Assembly: GCA_964598765.1 (NCBI GenBank)
Contig: CAZRCZ010000008.1
Coordinates: 1 to 64,000 of the forward strand
Direction: 5' to 3'
Source: CAZRCZ01 sp964598765
GTDB taxonomy: Bacteria > Sumerlaeota > Sumerlaeia > MVZB01 > JAJFLK01
Length of the DNA: 64,000 nucleotides
The notes beneath the pieces were generated by a model, which was not told the DNA's origin, did not search any database, and was given only the letters and a program-made list of their open reading frames with translations. The position numbers were made by a program, and so were the translations under genes. Below are positions 34,872 through 42,443 of the stretch, one piece after another. Numbering within the stretch: position 1 is the stretch's first letter; the number at the start of each line of letters is the position of its first letter.

Positions 34872-36086
34872 ATGCTTGAGACTTTTGCGAGAAAACATAT
34901 TGCCAAGACAGTGTGGATTGCTTTGGCGGTCGGACTGATTCCGGTTGGACGCGCGAACGCCCAAACGCAATCCCAAGCTTCGGTGGACCTTGGCGGAGCG
35001 CCTTCCGCCAAAGACCCTCATCCGGCGACTTATTTTTGGGAAGGGAAACCCGAGGTCATTAAGGATTCCCTCAAGTTCTACACATTTTATTACACCGGTC
35101 CGGTCAACGGCGACGCGACCGTTCCGCTTGGCGAAAAGATTCAGCGCATTCCCGTCGCCAACGACGTTTGGAAAGCCAACAAGGACGCCATCGTCGGGCG
35201 ATTGAAGGCGTTTTATGAAGAAGCCTACAACGTGGCCAATAATCCCGGCAGTCAGCCTAAGGTCGCGTTCGATGAGAATTACAACTACGTGGAAGTCGGC
35301 GGGACGCAAGCCAAAAACGCGGCGATGGATCCGTTGGCGGCGGCGGAGTGGACTTTTTATTACGATCAATTTGTTTTGTGGCAATTTTACTGTCGCCGCG
35401 TTCTGCTGAACGACACCGACGCGACCAAGGCGTCCAGTTCACGCGAGGACCTCCAGCGCGCGTCCGATCTTCAGAGTCTCCAAGGGTTTGAAGGGGTGAA
35501 CGCGGAAGAGGCTCTCAACGCGGCCAAGGAAATCCGCGAGCAACAGGAAGCGGCGGATGCGGCAAAATCGGGAAAACCGGGCGCGGGCAAGAAACCGACC
35601 GCCCAAAAGACGCCGGTCGCGGCGGCCAAGGGCGGCAAAGGGGGTAGGGGTAAAGGGCCGGCTCCCAAACCCGCGGAAATCACCTCGGAGGTGGCGACCG
35701 AATTCAATCCAGACCTCGATTACGCCGACCCCCACCATAATGACGCGTTCCGCGACGAATTTGTCAGGCTGGCGGGGGAGCGGGAAAAGGAATCGGTTCG
35801 CATGTTCACCGACATGCTGGGGCGAATCAACAAACGCGCCGATGAAACCCAGCGGTATGAGGATTGGTTGACCGAACGACGGGGACAGCTTCAGGAGTTC
35901 GCCAAGGCTTGGGGGAAGGTCAAAGCGGGCGCGAGCGTGAATTTCGAGAACACGACTTATTTTCTCACGAAGGAACCTTTGGAAACGCAACCGATTGACA
36001 CCGTGAATGTGGTCGTGCGCGACGCGGTGACGCCGCAGGACTTGCTGGACGCCAACGGCAAGTTGAAGAAACCGGCGGCGGAATAA
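34872..36086 (+). CDS. Exported hypothetical protein
   Basis: 404 aa from the ATG at 34872, chosen because it opens on a signal peptide (MLETFARKHIAKTVWIALAV, then cleavage after GRANAQ). The reading frame extends 68 codons upstream without family features. A Lys/Ala-rich low-complexity segment (GKPGAGKKPTAQKTPVAAAK) lies at about residues 230-260, between an N-terminal domain rich in aromatic residues (DSLKFYTFYYTGPVNGDATV) and a C-terminal helical domain. No catalytic motif is visible. Together with the preceding lipoprotein it may form an envelope pair. Function unknown. Confidence 0.65.
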   Translation: MLETFARKHIAKTVWIALAVGLIPVGRANAQTQSQASVDLGGAPSAKDPHPATYFWEGKPEVIKDSLKFYTFYYTGPVNGDATVPLGEKIQRIPVANDVWKANKDAIVGRLKAFYEEAYNVANNPGSQPKVAFDENYNYVEVGGTQAKNAAMDPLAAAEWTFYYDQFVLWQFYCRRVLLNDTDATKASSSREDLQRASDLQSLQGFEGVNAEEALNAAKEIREQQEAADAAKSGKPGAGKKPTAQKTPVAAAKGGKGGRGKGPAPKPAEITSEVATEFNPDLDYADPHHNDAFRDEFVRLAGEREKESVRMFTDMLGRINKRADETQRYEDWLTERRGQLQEFAKAWGKVKAGASVNFENTTYFLTKEPLETQPIDTVNVVVRDAVTPQDLLDANGKLKKPAAE

Positions 36087-36103
36087 CCCTCCGTTACTCC
36101 GCT

Positions 36104-38056
36104 CTAGCGGAAATAACCCAGCGCTTTAAGTCCTTTTATCAACTGATCCTGATTCCCGGGCGCGGTCACCGTGTTCGGTTTCCTGTCGCGCGTCGCCGTT
36201 TCGGCTTTAAGGGCGAAGCCGCCATAGATTGCGCGCAATTTTTGGATTCGCGATTCGTCATGCTCCTCGGCCTCAACTTCCGAGGGGACACCGGACAGTT
36301 TGGACAAATTGATGAGCGCCTCCTTCGAGGCGGAACGGTTGAGGATGAGTTTGAAGTTTCCCAAACGAACCGACGCCAAGTCGGCTCCGGTGAGTTGATA
36401 ATCGGCGAAGAAGGGGCGTTCGGTTTTTGCGTCGGACGCTTCCGCGCTCAACAAGGAATGCCCGCCGAGCGCGTCCGTTTCAGGAGCCAGCTTGAGAATA
36501 TTCAGAATCGTCGGAAAAACGTCGAGGAGAGAAACCGGCGCGTTTTCTTCCCCTCCGGCCCGTCCGAGATTTTTGGGATAATGAACCAAAAGAGGGACGT
36601 GGAGGAGAACGTCATCCATGCTGTTGCCGTGGGTGATCGGACGATCCCAACCGGGGATCTTGCGGTCTTCATTCCCTCGGAACGTGATGGCGGGAACCGC
36701 CTCCCTGAAATGTTCGCCGTGATCCGCGAAGAAGATCACCAAACTTTTATCCAAGCCGACGACCGAATTCCACTGATCGAGCAACTCGGCGACGTGGCGG
36801 TCGGCGTCGGCGACGGCCTCTTCGTAGGCGGCGAGCAACTCCTCGCGTCCCGCCTCGGCGTAATCCTTGTCCGGGAATCGTTTCTGATATTTCCAGACCG
36901 TGTATTGGTGCGTGTCCATGTAGTGCGCGACCAGCATGGCGGGTTGATCCTTTGGAAGGTCGTTTATCAACTCGAACGCGACGCGATTGATCTTTTCCCC
37001 GTTGTCGTTGACGTAAACCGACAAATCGCTCCCATCGGCGCAGAGACCTGAAAGAAAATAAAGAGGATTGGCGGAAATGAGCCGGACGGCGTAGCCCTGT
37101 TCCTGCAGAACCTCGAAGAGCGAGATCAAATCTTGGTTGTAGCGCGAATAGGAAAAATACTCGTCCTTGGTAAAGACCGTGAAATTTTCAGGGGACGCCC
37201 GTTTGCCGTCGAACGACGATTTTTCGCCTTCCGCGGTCCGAATGCCTGTCCGGTGGTATCGGGGGTTGAGTCCCGTGAAGAGCGAAACGATGGATGGCAG
37301 AGTCCAACTTGCCGTGCTGTAGGCATGGGAGTAGGTGACGGCGGTCTTGCGGAATTCTTGGAGGCGGGGCATGAGCCGCCGACCCGGTTCGCCAAGGGCG
37401 TAGTCGTAACGGTGCGCGTCCGAGCAGATGATGAGAATGGGAGGGCGCGCGGCGGAGTCAATTTTCTTGGGAATGAATTTCAAATCGCCGATCACTCCCG
37501 TCAATTGGGAGTCAGTGGCATCCAGCCGCCAGCGAAACGAAACGGATTTTCCCTGATAGGCCGAAAGATCAACGCCGATCGCGCGCTTCGTAAGGTGTCG
37601 CCGTTCGTCGCATCGGGACGCCTCCTTCAAACTGACGGCTGGAGAACGATCCAGCCGGGTTTCGCGTCCCTCCGAGCGGATGTAGGTTTCAATGAAAGGA
37701 GGATTCGGAGCGTCTTCTTCCACGCCGGGGATGAATTCCAATCGGTAGTCCCGGTCCATCACCGCCTCCTGATCGAGCCGCAGTTCTGCGTGGAACCGGA
37801 ATCCTCGGAGATAAATCACAGGCTCTTCTTCGCCGAGAAGAAGCAGGTCTTCATGGGGAGGGGGCGAGGGAACGGCGGTCGGGCGCGGCGCGGGGACAGC
37901 AGACGCGTGTTCCGGCGGAGTCTTCTCTTTGGAGCATGCGGACAATCCGCAACAGATCGTCAGGATCGAAACAAAGAAGAGAAACGGAACAGGAAATCTC
38001 GCGCCGATGGTTCGGCAAACGCGGGAGAGGAATCGGCAAAGCAAAGCCATTCGCAA
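36104..38056 (-). CDS. Sulfatase / alkaline-phosphatase-superfamily lipoprotein
   Basis: 650 aa. The N-terminus is a signal with lipobox (LTICCGLSACSKE). The catalytic domain starts near residue 205 with PPILIICSDAHRYDYALGEP, a metal-ligand strand. The nucleophile region is YSTASWTLPSIVSLFTGLNP, with Ser/Thr rather than the Cys-x-Pro-x-Arg of formylglycine sulfatases. Later motifs are VIFFADHGEHFREA (metal ligands) and ITHGNSMDDVLLHVPLLVHY. The N-terminal 190 residues form an extra beta-rich domain. It is a membrane-anchored hydrolase, possibly a phospho- or sulfo-transferase of surface glycans. It is divergent from a deacetylase and a glycosyltransferase, which fits an envelope polysaccharide role. 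Confidence 0.88.
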   Translation of the reverse strand: MRMALLCRFLSRVCRTIGARFPVPFLFFVSILTICCGLSACSKEKTPPEHASAVPAPRPTAVPSPPPHEDLLLLGEEEPVIYLRGFRFHAELRLDQEAVMDRDYRLEFIPGVEEDAPNPPFIETYIRSEGRETRLDRSPAVSLKEASRCDERRHLTKRAIGVDLSAYQGKSVSFRWRLDATDSQLTGVIGDLKFIPKKIDSAARPPILIICSDAHRYDYALGEPGRRLMPRLQEFRKTAVTYSHAYSTASWTLPSIVSLFTGLNPRYHRTGIRTAEGEKSSFDGKRASPENFTVFTKDEYFSYSRYNQDLISLFEVLQEQGYAVRLISANPLYFLSGLCADGSDLSVYVNDNGEKINRVAFELINDLPKDQPAMLVAHYMDTHQYTVWKYQKRFPDKDYAEAGREELLAAYEEAVADADRHVAELLDQWNSVVGLDKSLVIFFADHGEHFREAVPAITFRGNEDRKIPGWDRPITHGNSMDDVLLHVPLLVHYPKNLGRAGGEENAPVSLLDVFPTILNILKLAPETDALGGHSLLSAEASDAKTERPFFADYQLTGADLASVRLGNFKLILNRSASKEALINLSKLSGVPSEVEAEEHDESRIQKLRAIYGGFALKAETATRDRKPNTVTAPGNQDQLIKGLKALGYFR

Positions 38057-38149
38057 TTTTTCACTGAGAAATCGGCGCGGTCAATCTAAGATCAACAAAA
38101 TTGACGTGCGGGAATCCGCTGTCGAGTCACCCGCATCCAATCCTTTTTC

Positions 38150-38881
38150 ATGACCGCCATCCTAACCTATCACCACATCGGCGATCCTCCGAAGAATTCG
38201 GATTCGCGCAATCTGTTTGTTTCGGTTGAGAATTTTAGGAATCAGATGTCCTTTCTGGCGGACGCGGGATTTCAAGTCGTCGCGCTCGACCGCCTCCGAG
38301 CCGCATTGGAAGGGGAAGAACCCCTGTCGCCCCGCTCGGCGGCGATCACATTCGATGACGGCTATGAGGATAATTTTCAGAATTCTTTCCCGATTCTAAA
38401 GGAGCGCGGGTTCACTGCGACCTTCTTTATCACGACGGGCAGGATCGGAAAAACGGACGGACAGGGACAAACTTACATGAGCGAAGGACAACTCCGCGAG
38501 ATGGACTCGGCGGGCATGACCCTTGGCTCGCACACCGTTTCTCACCCTTGGCTTGCTCGAATCCCGCCCGACGACGCGCGGCGCGAGCTGACCGAATCCA
38601 AATCCGCGCTCGAGCAAATTCTCGGCAAACCGGTTCGATGGCTGGCTTATCCCAGCGGGAGCTTCAATCGCCCCATCGCGCAAATGGCCGGGGGATTGGG
38701 CTACACCGGAGCTTGCTCGGTCATCCGCGACAACCGCCCGACGGCGCGTCAACTTTATTGGCTTCCGCGCGTGATGGTCATGTCCGACACGACCCCCTTG
38801 CGCTTCCGCTATTACTTCTCCAGTCTCTACCACTGGATTCACGAAAGGAAAAATCGGAAACGATGGCCGGACCTCCCCTGA
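38150..38881 (+). CDS. Polysaccharide deacetylase (NodB domain, CE4)
   Basis: 243 aa. CE4 motifs: AAITFDDGYEDNFQNSFPIL (catalytic Asp plus metal Asp), MTLGSHTVSHPWLARI (metal His residues), and VRWLAYPSGSFNRPIAQMA with the Arg/Pro of motif 3. No signal peptide, so it may act in the cytoplasm or be exported with a partner. These enzymes remove N- or O-acetyl groups from glycan chains. The stop codon overlaps the start of the following glycosyltransferase by 19 bp, so the two are co-expressed. Confidence 0.93.
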   Translation: MTAILTYHHIGDPPKNSDSRNLFVSVENFRNQMSFLADAGFQVVALDRLRAALEGEEPLSPRSAAITFDDGYEDNFQNSFPILKERGFTATFFITTGRIGKTDGQGQTYMSEGQLREMDSAGMTLGSHTVSHPWLARIPPDDARRELTESKSALEQILGKPVRWLAYPSGSFNRPIAQMAGGLGYTGACSVIRDNRPTARQLYWLPRVMVMSDTTPLRFRYYFSSLYHWIHERKNRKRWPDLP

Positions 38882-40050
38882 AAATCCTCCACACGAATTT
38901 CCATCGCGGTTGGGGGGGGCAATCCAACCGCATCCTGATGGAGTGCAAGGGACTCGCCGGTCGGGGGCATCGGGTCGCGTTGGCCGTTCCGGAGGGGAGC
39001 GCGTTGGCCCAGCGCGCGCGCGAAGCCGGATTGGAAACGCATGATCGGTTTCGCTTCAGCAGGGGATTTCGTCCGTGGGACCTTTCGCGCGATCTCAGCC
39101 GCCTTCAGGAACTTTTTCGGCGGCATCATTTCGACATTATTCACACCCACGGCTCGCAGGATTCGTGGGCCGTCACGCTGGCCCTGTTCGGTTTTCCCCC
39201 GCGTCCCATCGTCCTGCGCTCCAAGCACAACGTCTTTCCGATCCGCGATCATTTCTTCAATCGGCTCTATTACGGGCGTTGGACCGACGGCATCGTTTGC
39301 AGTTCGTCGGCAATTTTGGAGTATTGCGCGTCCAAACCTTATCTTCGGCGGGAAAATTTGGCGATCATCCCGGCGGCGGTCGAGTCGCGCTGGTTTGAGC
39401 CGAACAACCGCTCCCTGCGCGAGGAATGGGGAGTGCGGGATCGCTGGGTCGCCGGAATCGCGGGGCGTCTGCGTCCGGAAAAAGGGCATTGCCATCTCAT
39501 CGCCGCATTGCCCGCCGTGATCGCGGAGATTCCGAATTTCGCGCTGGTCATCGTCGGAAGCGGATCGCTGGAGGGAGAACTGCGTCGGCAGGTCCGCGAA
39601 TTGAATCTTGACCCTTACGTAATTTTCGCGGGGTTCCGATCCGACATGCCCCGGGTCTTGGCCGCGCTCGATCTGTTCGTCATGCCTTCGATCTCCGAGG
39701 GGCTGGGAACGGCCGCCTTGGAAGCCGGAGCGGCGGGCGTGCCGATTGTCGCCTCCAACGTCGGCGGGATTCCGGAGGTGGTCGCGGATGGCGAACGGGG
39801 ATTGCTCGTCGAGCCGGCTTGCCCCGAGGCGCTCGCCCGCGCGATCCTCCGATTCCACGCGGATCGGGACTTCGCGGCGCGTTGCGCGGCGGCGGAGCGT
39901 GAATTTGTGCGGAAAAATTTTTCGGAGGAATCGCTGATCGAGATGACGGAGGGGATTTATCGAGAGTGGATCGGGAGAAAAACCAAAACCGCGGGTCATG
40001 AAAACGCAGGCAATGCGAATGATTGCCAACCTGACGCCGACAAGAGTTAA
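38863..40050 (+). CDS. Glycosyltransferase family 4 (GT-B fold)
   Basis: 395 aa. The N-terminal acceptor domain starts ILHTNFHRGWGGQSNRILME. The donor domain has AGIAGRLRPEKGHCHLIAAL, VIVGSGSLEGELRRQ, and the catalytic E-x7-E motif in FVMPSISEGLGTAALEAGAA, then GIPEVVADGERGLLVEP. It transfers a sugar from a nucleotide-sugar donor to a lipid or glycan at the inner membrane. The start at 38863 is the first that gives the GT-B opening strand; an upstream extension of the frame is only the deacetylase in another frame. The last 20 residues are Asn/Asp-rich and look like added tail. Confidence 0.92.
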   Translation: MAGPPLKILHTNFHRGWGGQSNRILMECKGLAGRGHRVALAVPEGSALAQRAREAGLETHDRFRFSRGFRPWDLSRDLSRLQELFRRHHFDIIHTHGSQDSWAVTLALFGFPPRPIVLRSKHNVFPIRDHFFNRLYYGRWTDGIVCSSSAILEYCASKPYLRRENLAIIPAAVESRWFEPNNRSLREEWGVRDRWVAGIAGRLRPEKGHCHLIAALPAVIAEIPNFALVIVGSGSLEGELRRQVRELNLDPYVIFAGFRSDMPRVLAALDLFVMPSISEGLGTAALEAGAAGVPIVASNVGGIPEVVADGERGLLVEPACPEALARAILRFHADRDFAARCAAAEREFVRKNFSEESLIEMTEGIYREWIGRKTKTAGHENAGNANDCQPDADKS

Positions 40051-40068
40051 AGCTGATTTCTCTGCGTC

Positions 40069-40118
40069 CTCTGCGTCTCTGCGTTTACGAAAGGTTTTTT
40101 TAACGCAGAGGCGCAGAG
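40069..40118. terminator. Long inverted repeat after the glycosyltransferase gene
   Basis: CTCTGCGTCTCTGCGTT (40069-40085) pairs with AACGCAGAGGCGCAGAG (40102-40118), 16 of 17 positions, with a 16-nt loop containing seven T residues. CTCTGCGT-type palindromes are common dispersed repeats in some genomes. It may act as a terminator. The rest of the gap to 40311 shows no gene. Confidence 0.6.
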
Positions 40119-40311
40119 ATCGCGGAGTTTCGTCGGCTTCGGTTCATTCAGGGTTCGAGGGCATTCGACCTCCCCCTGCCCCCTTCTTCCCGAGCAGGGA
40201 AATTAAACAAAGGCGATCCGGGTGAAGCTTATCACATACGCTCTAAGTTCAATCCTAACCAAGAAGTCGTCTTGCGCTTTCGGGGTCAGCCTCTCATAAT
40301 CCCCGAAACGC

Positions 40312-41052
40312 ATGAGGGCAAAAGCCGGCAAAATTCTTCCCAAGGCATCCTTGGATTCATTGCGGCGATACGACACGCCAACGGTTTGCAACGTCATTGA
40401 ATTATTCGCCGTTCGCTCGAGGGCCGAGGGATTCATGGGCGCGAGAATCAAGGCGTGCTATCCGGAGTTTCCTCCGATGGTCGGTTTCGCGGCGACGGCG
40501 ACGTTTCGCTCGGCTTCTCCCGCCGAAAACTCTGCCTACGCGAGCATCGAGGATCAGGTTGCGGAGTTCGGAGCGTTGGCCAGTCCGCCCGTCGTGGTGT
40601 TTCAGGATTTGGACGATCCTCCGGTTGCCGCGACGTTCGGCGAGATCATGTGCACAACCTATAAAACCTTCGGCGCGGCGGGATTGATCACGAGCGGCGC
40701 GGGACGCGATTTGGAACAGGTTCGCGCCTTGCAATTTCCCGTCTTCACGGAAGGGACGATTTGCGCGCATGGATATTGCCATATTCCCTCGATCAACGTG
40801 CCGGTGCGCGTCGGGGGCATCATGATCCGTCCGGGAGATTTGCTTCACGGCGACCTGAACGGCGTGACGACGATTCCGTTGGAGATCGCGTCGGAAGTGG
40901 CCGACGCCTGCGCGGAATTCATGCTCGCGGAAAAGATCGTGCTGGATTATTTGAAGAGGTCGAATCCCACGCAGGAGGGTCTGCGGAGAGCGATGAGCGA
41001 AATGAAAAACGAAATCAAAAAATTGGGGGAAAGGATTAGGAAAAAATCATGA
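40312..41052 (+). CDS. RraA-like protein (HMG aldolase / demethylmenaquinone methyltransferase-like fold)
   Basis: 246 aa. The RraA core is evident: LRRYDTPTVCNVIELF at the N-terminus, GEIMCTTYKTFGAAGLITSG, then GAGRDLEQVRALQFPVFTEG (the Gly-x-x-R-D loop binding metal and oxaloacetate or pyruvate), and VGGIMIRPGDLLHGDLNGVT. Members are 4-hydroxy-4-methyl-2-oxoglutarate aldolases or inhibitors of RNase E. The presence of the R-D pair and the GD element favours aldolase or oxaloacetate decarboxylase activity. The Lys-rich C-terminal 30 residues are extra. The stop overlaps a long frame that reads into the sialidase; the real sialidase start is further on. Confidence 0.85.
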   Translation: MRAKAGKILPKASLDSLRRYDTPTVCNVIELFAVRSRAEGFMGARIKACYPEFPPMVGFAATATFRSASPAENSAYASIEDQVAEFGALASPPVVVFQDLDDPPVAATFGEIMCTTYKTFGAAGLITSGAGRDLEQVRALQFPVFTEGTICAHGYCHIPSINVPVRVGGIMIRPGDLLHGDLNGVTTIPLEIASEVADACAEFMLAEKIVLDYLKRSNPTQEGLRRAMSEMKNEIKKLGERIRKKS

Positions 41053-41071
41053 TTTCAATGACACAAGCCGA

Positions 41072-41268
41072 GCCGCGGAAGCGGCGAAATATCTTTTGCC
41101 CCAACCGGAAGGTTGGGGATTCTGGTCATACCCCCTCTTCAAGCCCCTGTGGGGGCGACATAAATCGAATTGCGTTTATGCGGCTCCTGCCGGAGCTTGG
41201 AGAATATAGGATGCGAGGAGACCCCGCTCTTCCGAGCGAGGCTAAAATCATGTCGCCCCTGACGGGGC
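41072..41268. repeat. Cluster of six tetraloop mini-hairpins
   Basis: Six short perfect stems each enclose exactly four bases. They are GCCGC-GGAA-GCGGC (41072-41085), CCCCAACC-GGAA-GGTTGGGG (41099-41118), GCCCC-TGTG-GGGGC (41143-41156), GCTCC-TGCC-GGAGC (41183-41196), CGCTC-TTCC-GAGCG (41225-41238) and GCCCC-TGAC-GGGGC (41255-41268). Centres are spaced 30, 41, 40, 42 and 30 bp. The third and sixth are flanked by GCGACAT and its complement ATGTCGC, making a larger inverted pair. This resembles REP-type dispersed elements. Confidence 0.7.
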
Positions 41269-41282
41269 TGAGAAATAGGTTC

Positions 41283-42443
41283 ATGGGAAATCTGGCGATA
41301 ATGATATTTGCCGCCGCTCTTCCTTTCTGCCTGCTCGCATCTGCCGATGAACCGCAGGCTCACGTCCTCAAGCATGTCAAGGTTTACTACGAAAAAGGAC
41401 GTTTCGGCGGGTGGCCGGCCAATCATGGCATCTGGTCTTGGGGCAATGAAATTCTCGTCGGGTTCAGCCGGGGATATTACAAGGACCTCGGCGATACGCG
41501 GCACAACATTGATCGCGAGAAACCGGAGGAGCACATCTTCGCGCGGAGCCTCGACGGCGGCGAGACGTGGACGATTGAATTCACCAAGGCCAATGGAACG
41601 ACCTTCGACCAAGGCGCGGCATTGCAAGGGATTCAAACGCCCGGCCTTCCGAAGGTTGAGCCGACCGATTGCTCCGGCGGAATCGAATTCACGAACCCGA
41701 ATTTCGCCATGACGGTCCGCATGACCGACATCAACAAAGGTCCGTCGCGCTTTTATTATTCATACGATCGAGGGCATGAATGGAAGGGACCGTTTAACCT
41801 TCCGAGCATGGGTTTGCCCGGCATCGCCGCGCGAACCGCCTACCTTATTGACGGACCGAAGCAGGCCACGTTTTTTCTGACGGCGACGAAATCGAACGAC
41901 AAAGAAGGACGCCCCTTCTGCGCGCGCACAACCGACGGCGGCGCGACGTTTCAATTTGTGTCATGGATCGGACCCGAACCCGAAGGCTACTCGATCATGC
42001 CCGCGTCGGTTCGTTTGTCGCCCAACGAAATCCTGACGGCGATCCGTTGCCGGGCCGGGAAAGAAGCGGACGGAAAAAGTTGGATTGAAGCGTGGTCCTC
42101 GGCGGATGACGGAAAATCTTGGACGCTCTTGGGACAACCCGTTCCCGACACGGGGGAAGGAAATCCCCCCGCGCTCATCCGATTGCGCGACGGCAGGGTT
42201 TGCCTGACCTACGGCGTCCGGGCCGCGCCGTATCGGATTTGCGCCAAGCTTTCGGCGGACGGCGGTCATTCATGGAGCAAGGAACTCGTCCTGCGCGACG
42301 ACGGCGGCAACCGCGACTTGGGTTATACCCGATCTCTCCAACGCCCCGACGGAAAAATCGTCACGCTTTATTATATGTGGGACCGCCAAACCGGGCCGGA
42401 ACGCTACATCGCCGCGACGATATGGGACGCGGGGAAACAGTGA
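41283..42443 (+). CDS. Exported BNR-repeat sialidase-like protein
   Basis: 386 aa from the ATG at 41283, chosen because it opens on a signal peptide (MGNLAIMIFAAALPFCLLAS). A longer frame begins at 41049 but would translate the hairpin cluster. BNR/Asp-box repeats occur as SLDGGETWTIEF, SYDRGHEWKGPF, TTDGGATFQFVS, SADDGKSWTLLG and SADGGHSWSKEL, giving a beta-propeller. The C-terminus (KIVTLYYMWDRQTGPERYIA) matches the end of exo-alpha-sialidase-like proteins. It is likely secreted or periplasmic and acts on sugars at chain ends; true sialidase specificity is not provable here. Its 3' end is the left boundary of the integrated element. Confidence 0.88.
   Translation: MGNLAIMIFAAALPFCLLASADEPQAHVLKHVKVYYEKGRFGGWPANHGIWSWGNEILVGFSRGYYKDLGDTRHNIDREKPEEHIFARSLDGGETWTIEFTKANGTTFDQGAALQGIQTPGLPKVEPTDCSGGIEFTNPNFAMTVRMTDINKGPSRFYYSYDRGHEWKGPFNLPSMGLPGIAARTAYLIDGPKQATFFLTATKSNDKEGRPFCARTTDGGATFQFVSWIGPEPEGYSIMPASVRLSPNEILTAIRCRAGKEADGKSWIEAWSSADDGKSWTLLGQPVPDTGEGNPPALIRLRDGRVCLTYGVRAAPYRICAKLSADGGHSWSKELVLRDDGGNRDLGYTRSLQRPDGKIVTLYYMWDRQTGPERYIAATIWDAGKQ

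Noticed and set aside
38548..38862. N-terminal extension of the glycosyltransferase frame
   Set aside because: It lies out of frame within the deacetylase gene; the GT-B fold starts at 38863.
41049..41282. N-terminal extension of the sialidase frame
   Set aside because: It translates the hairpin cluster and delays the signal peptide; start at 41283 is better.
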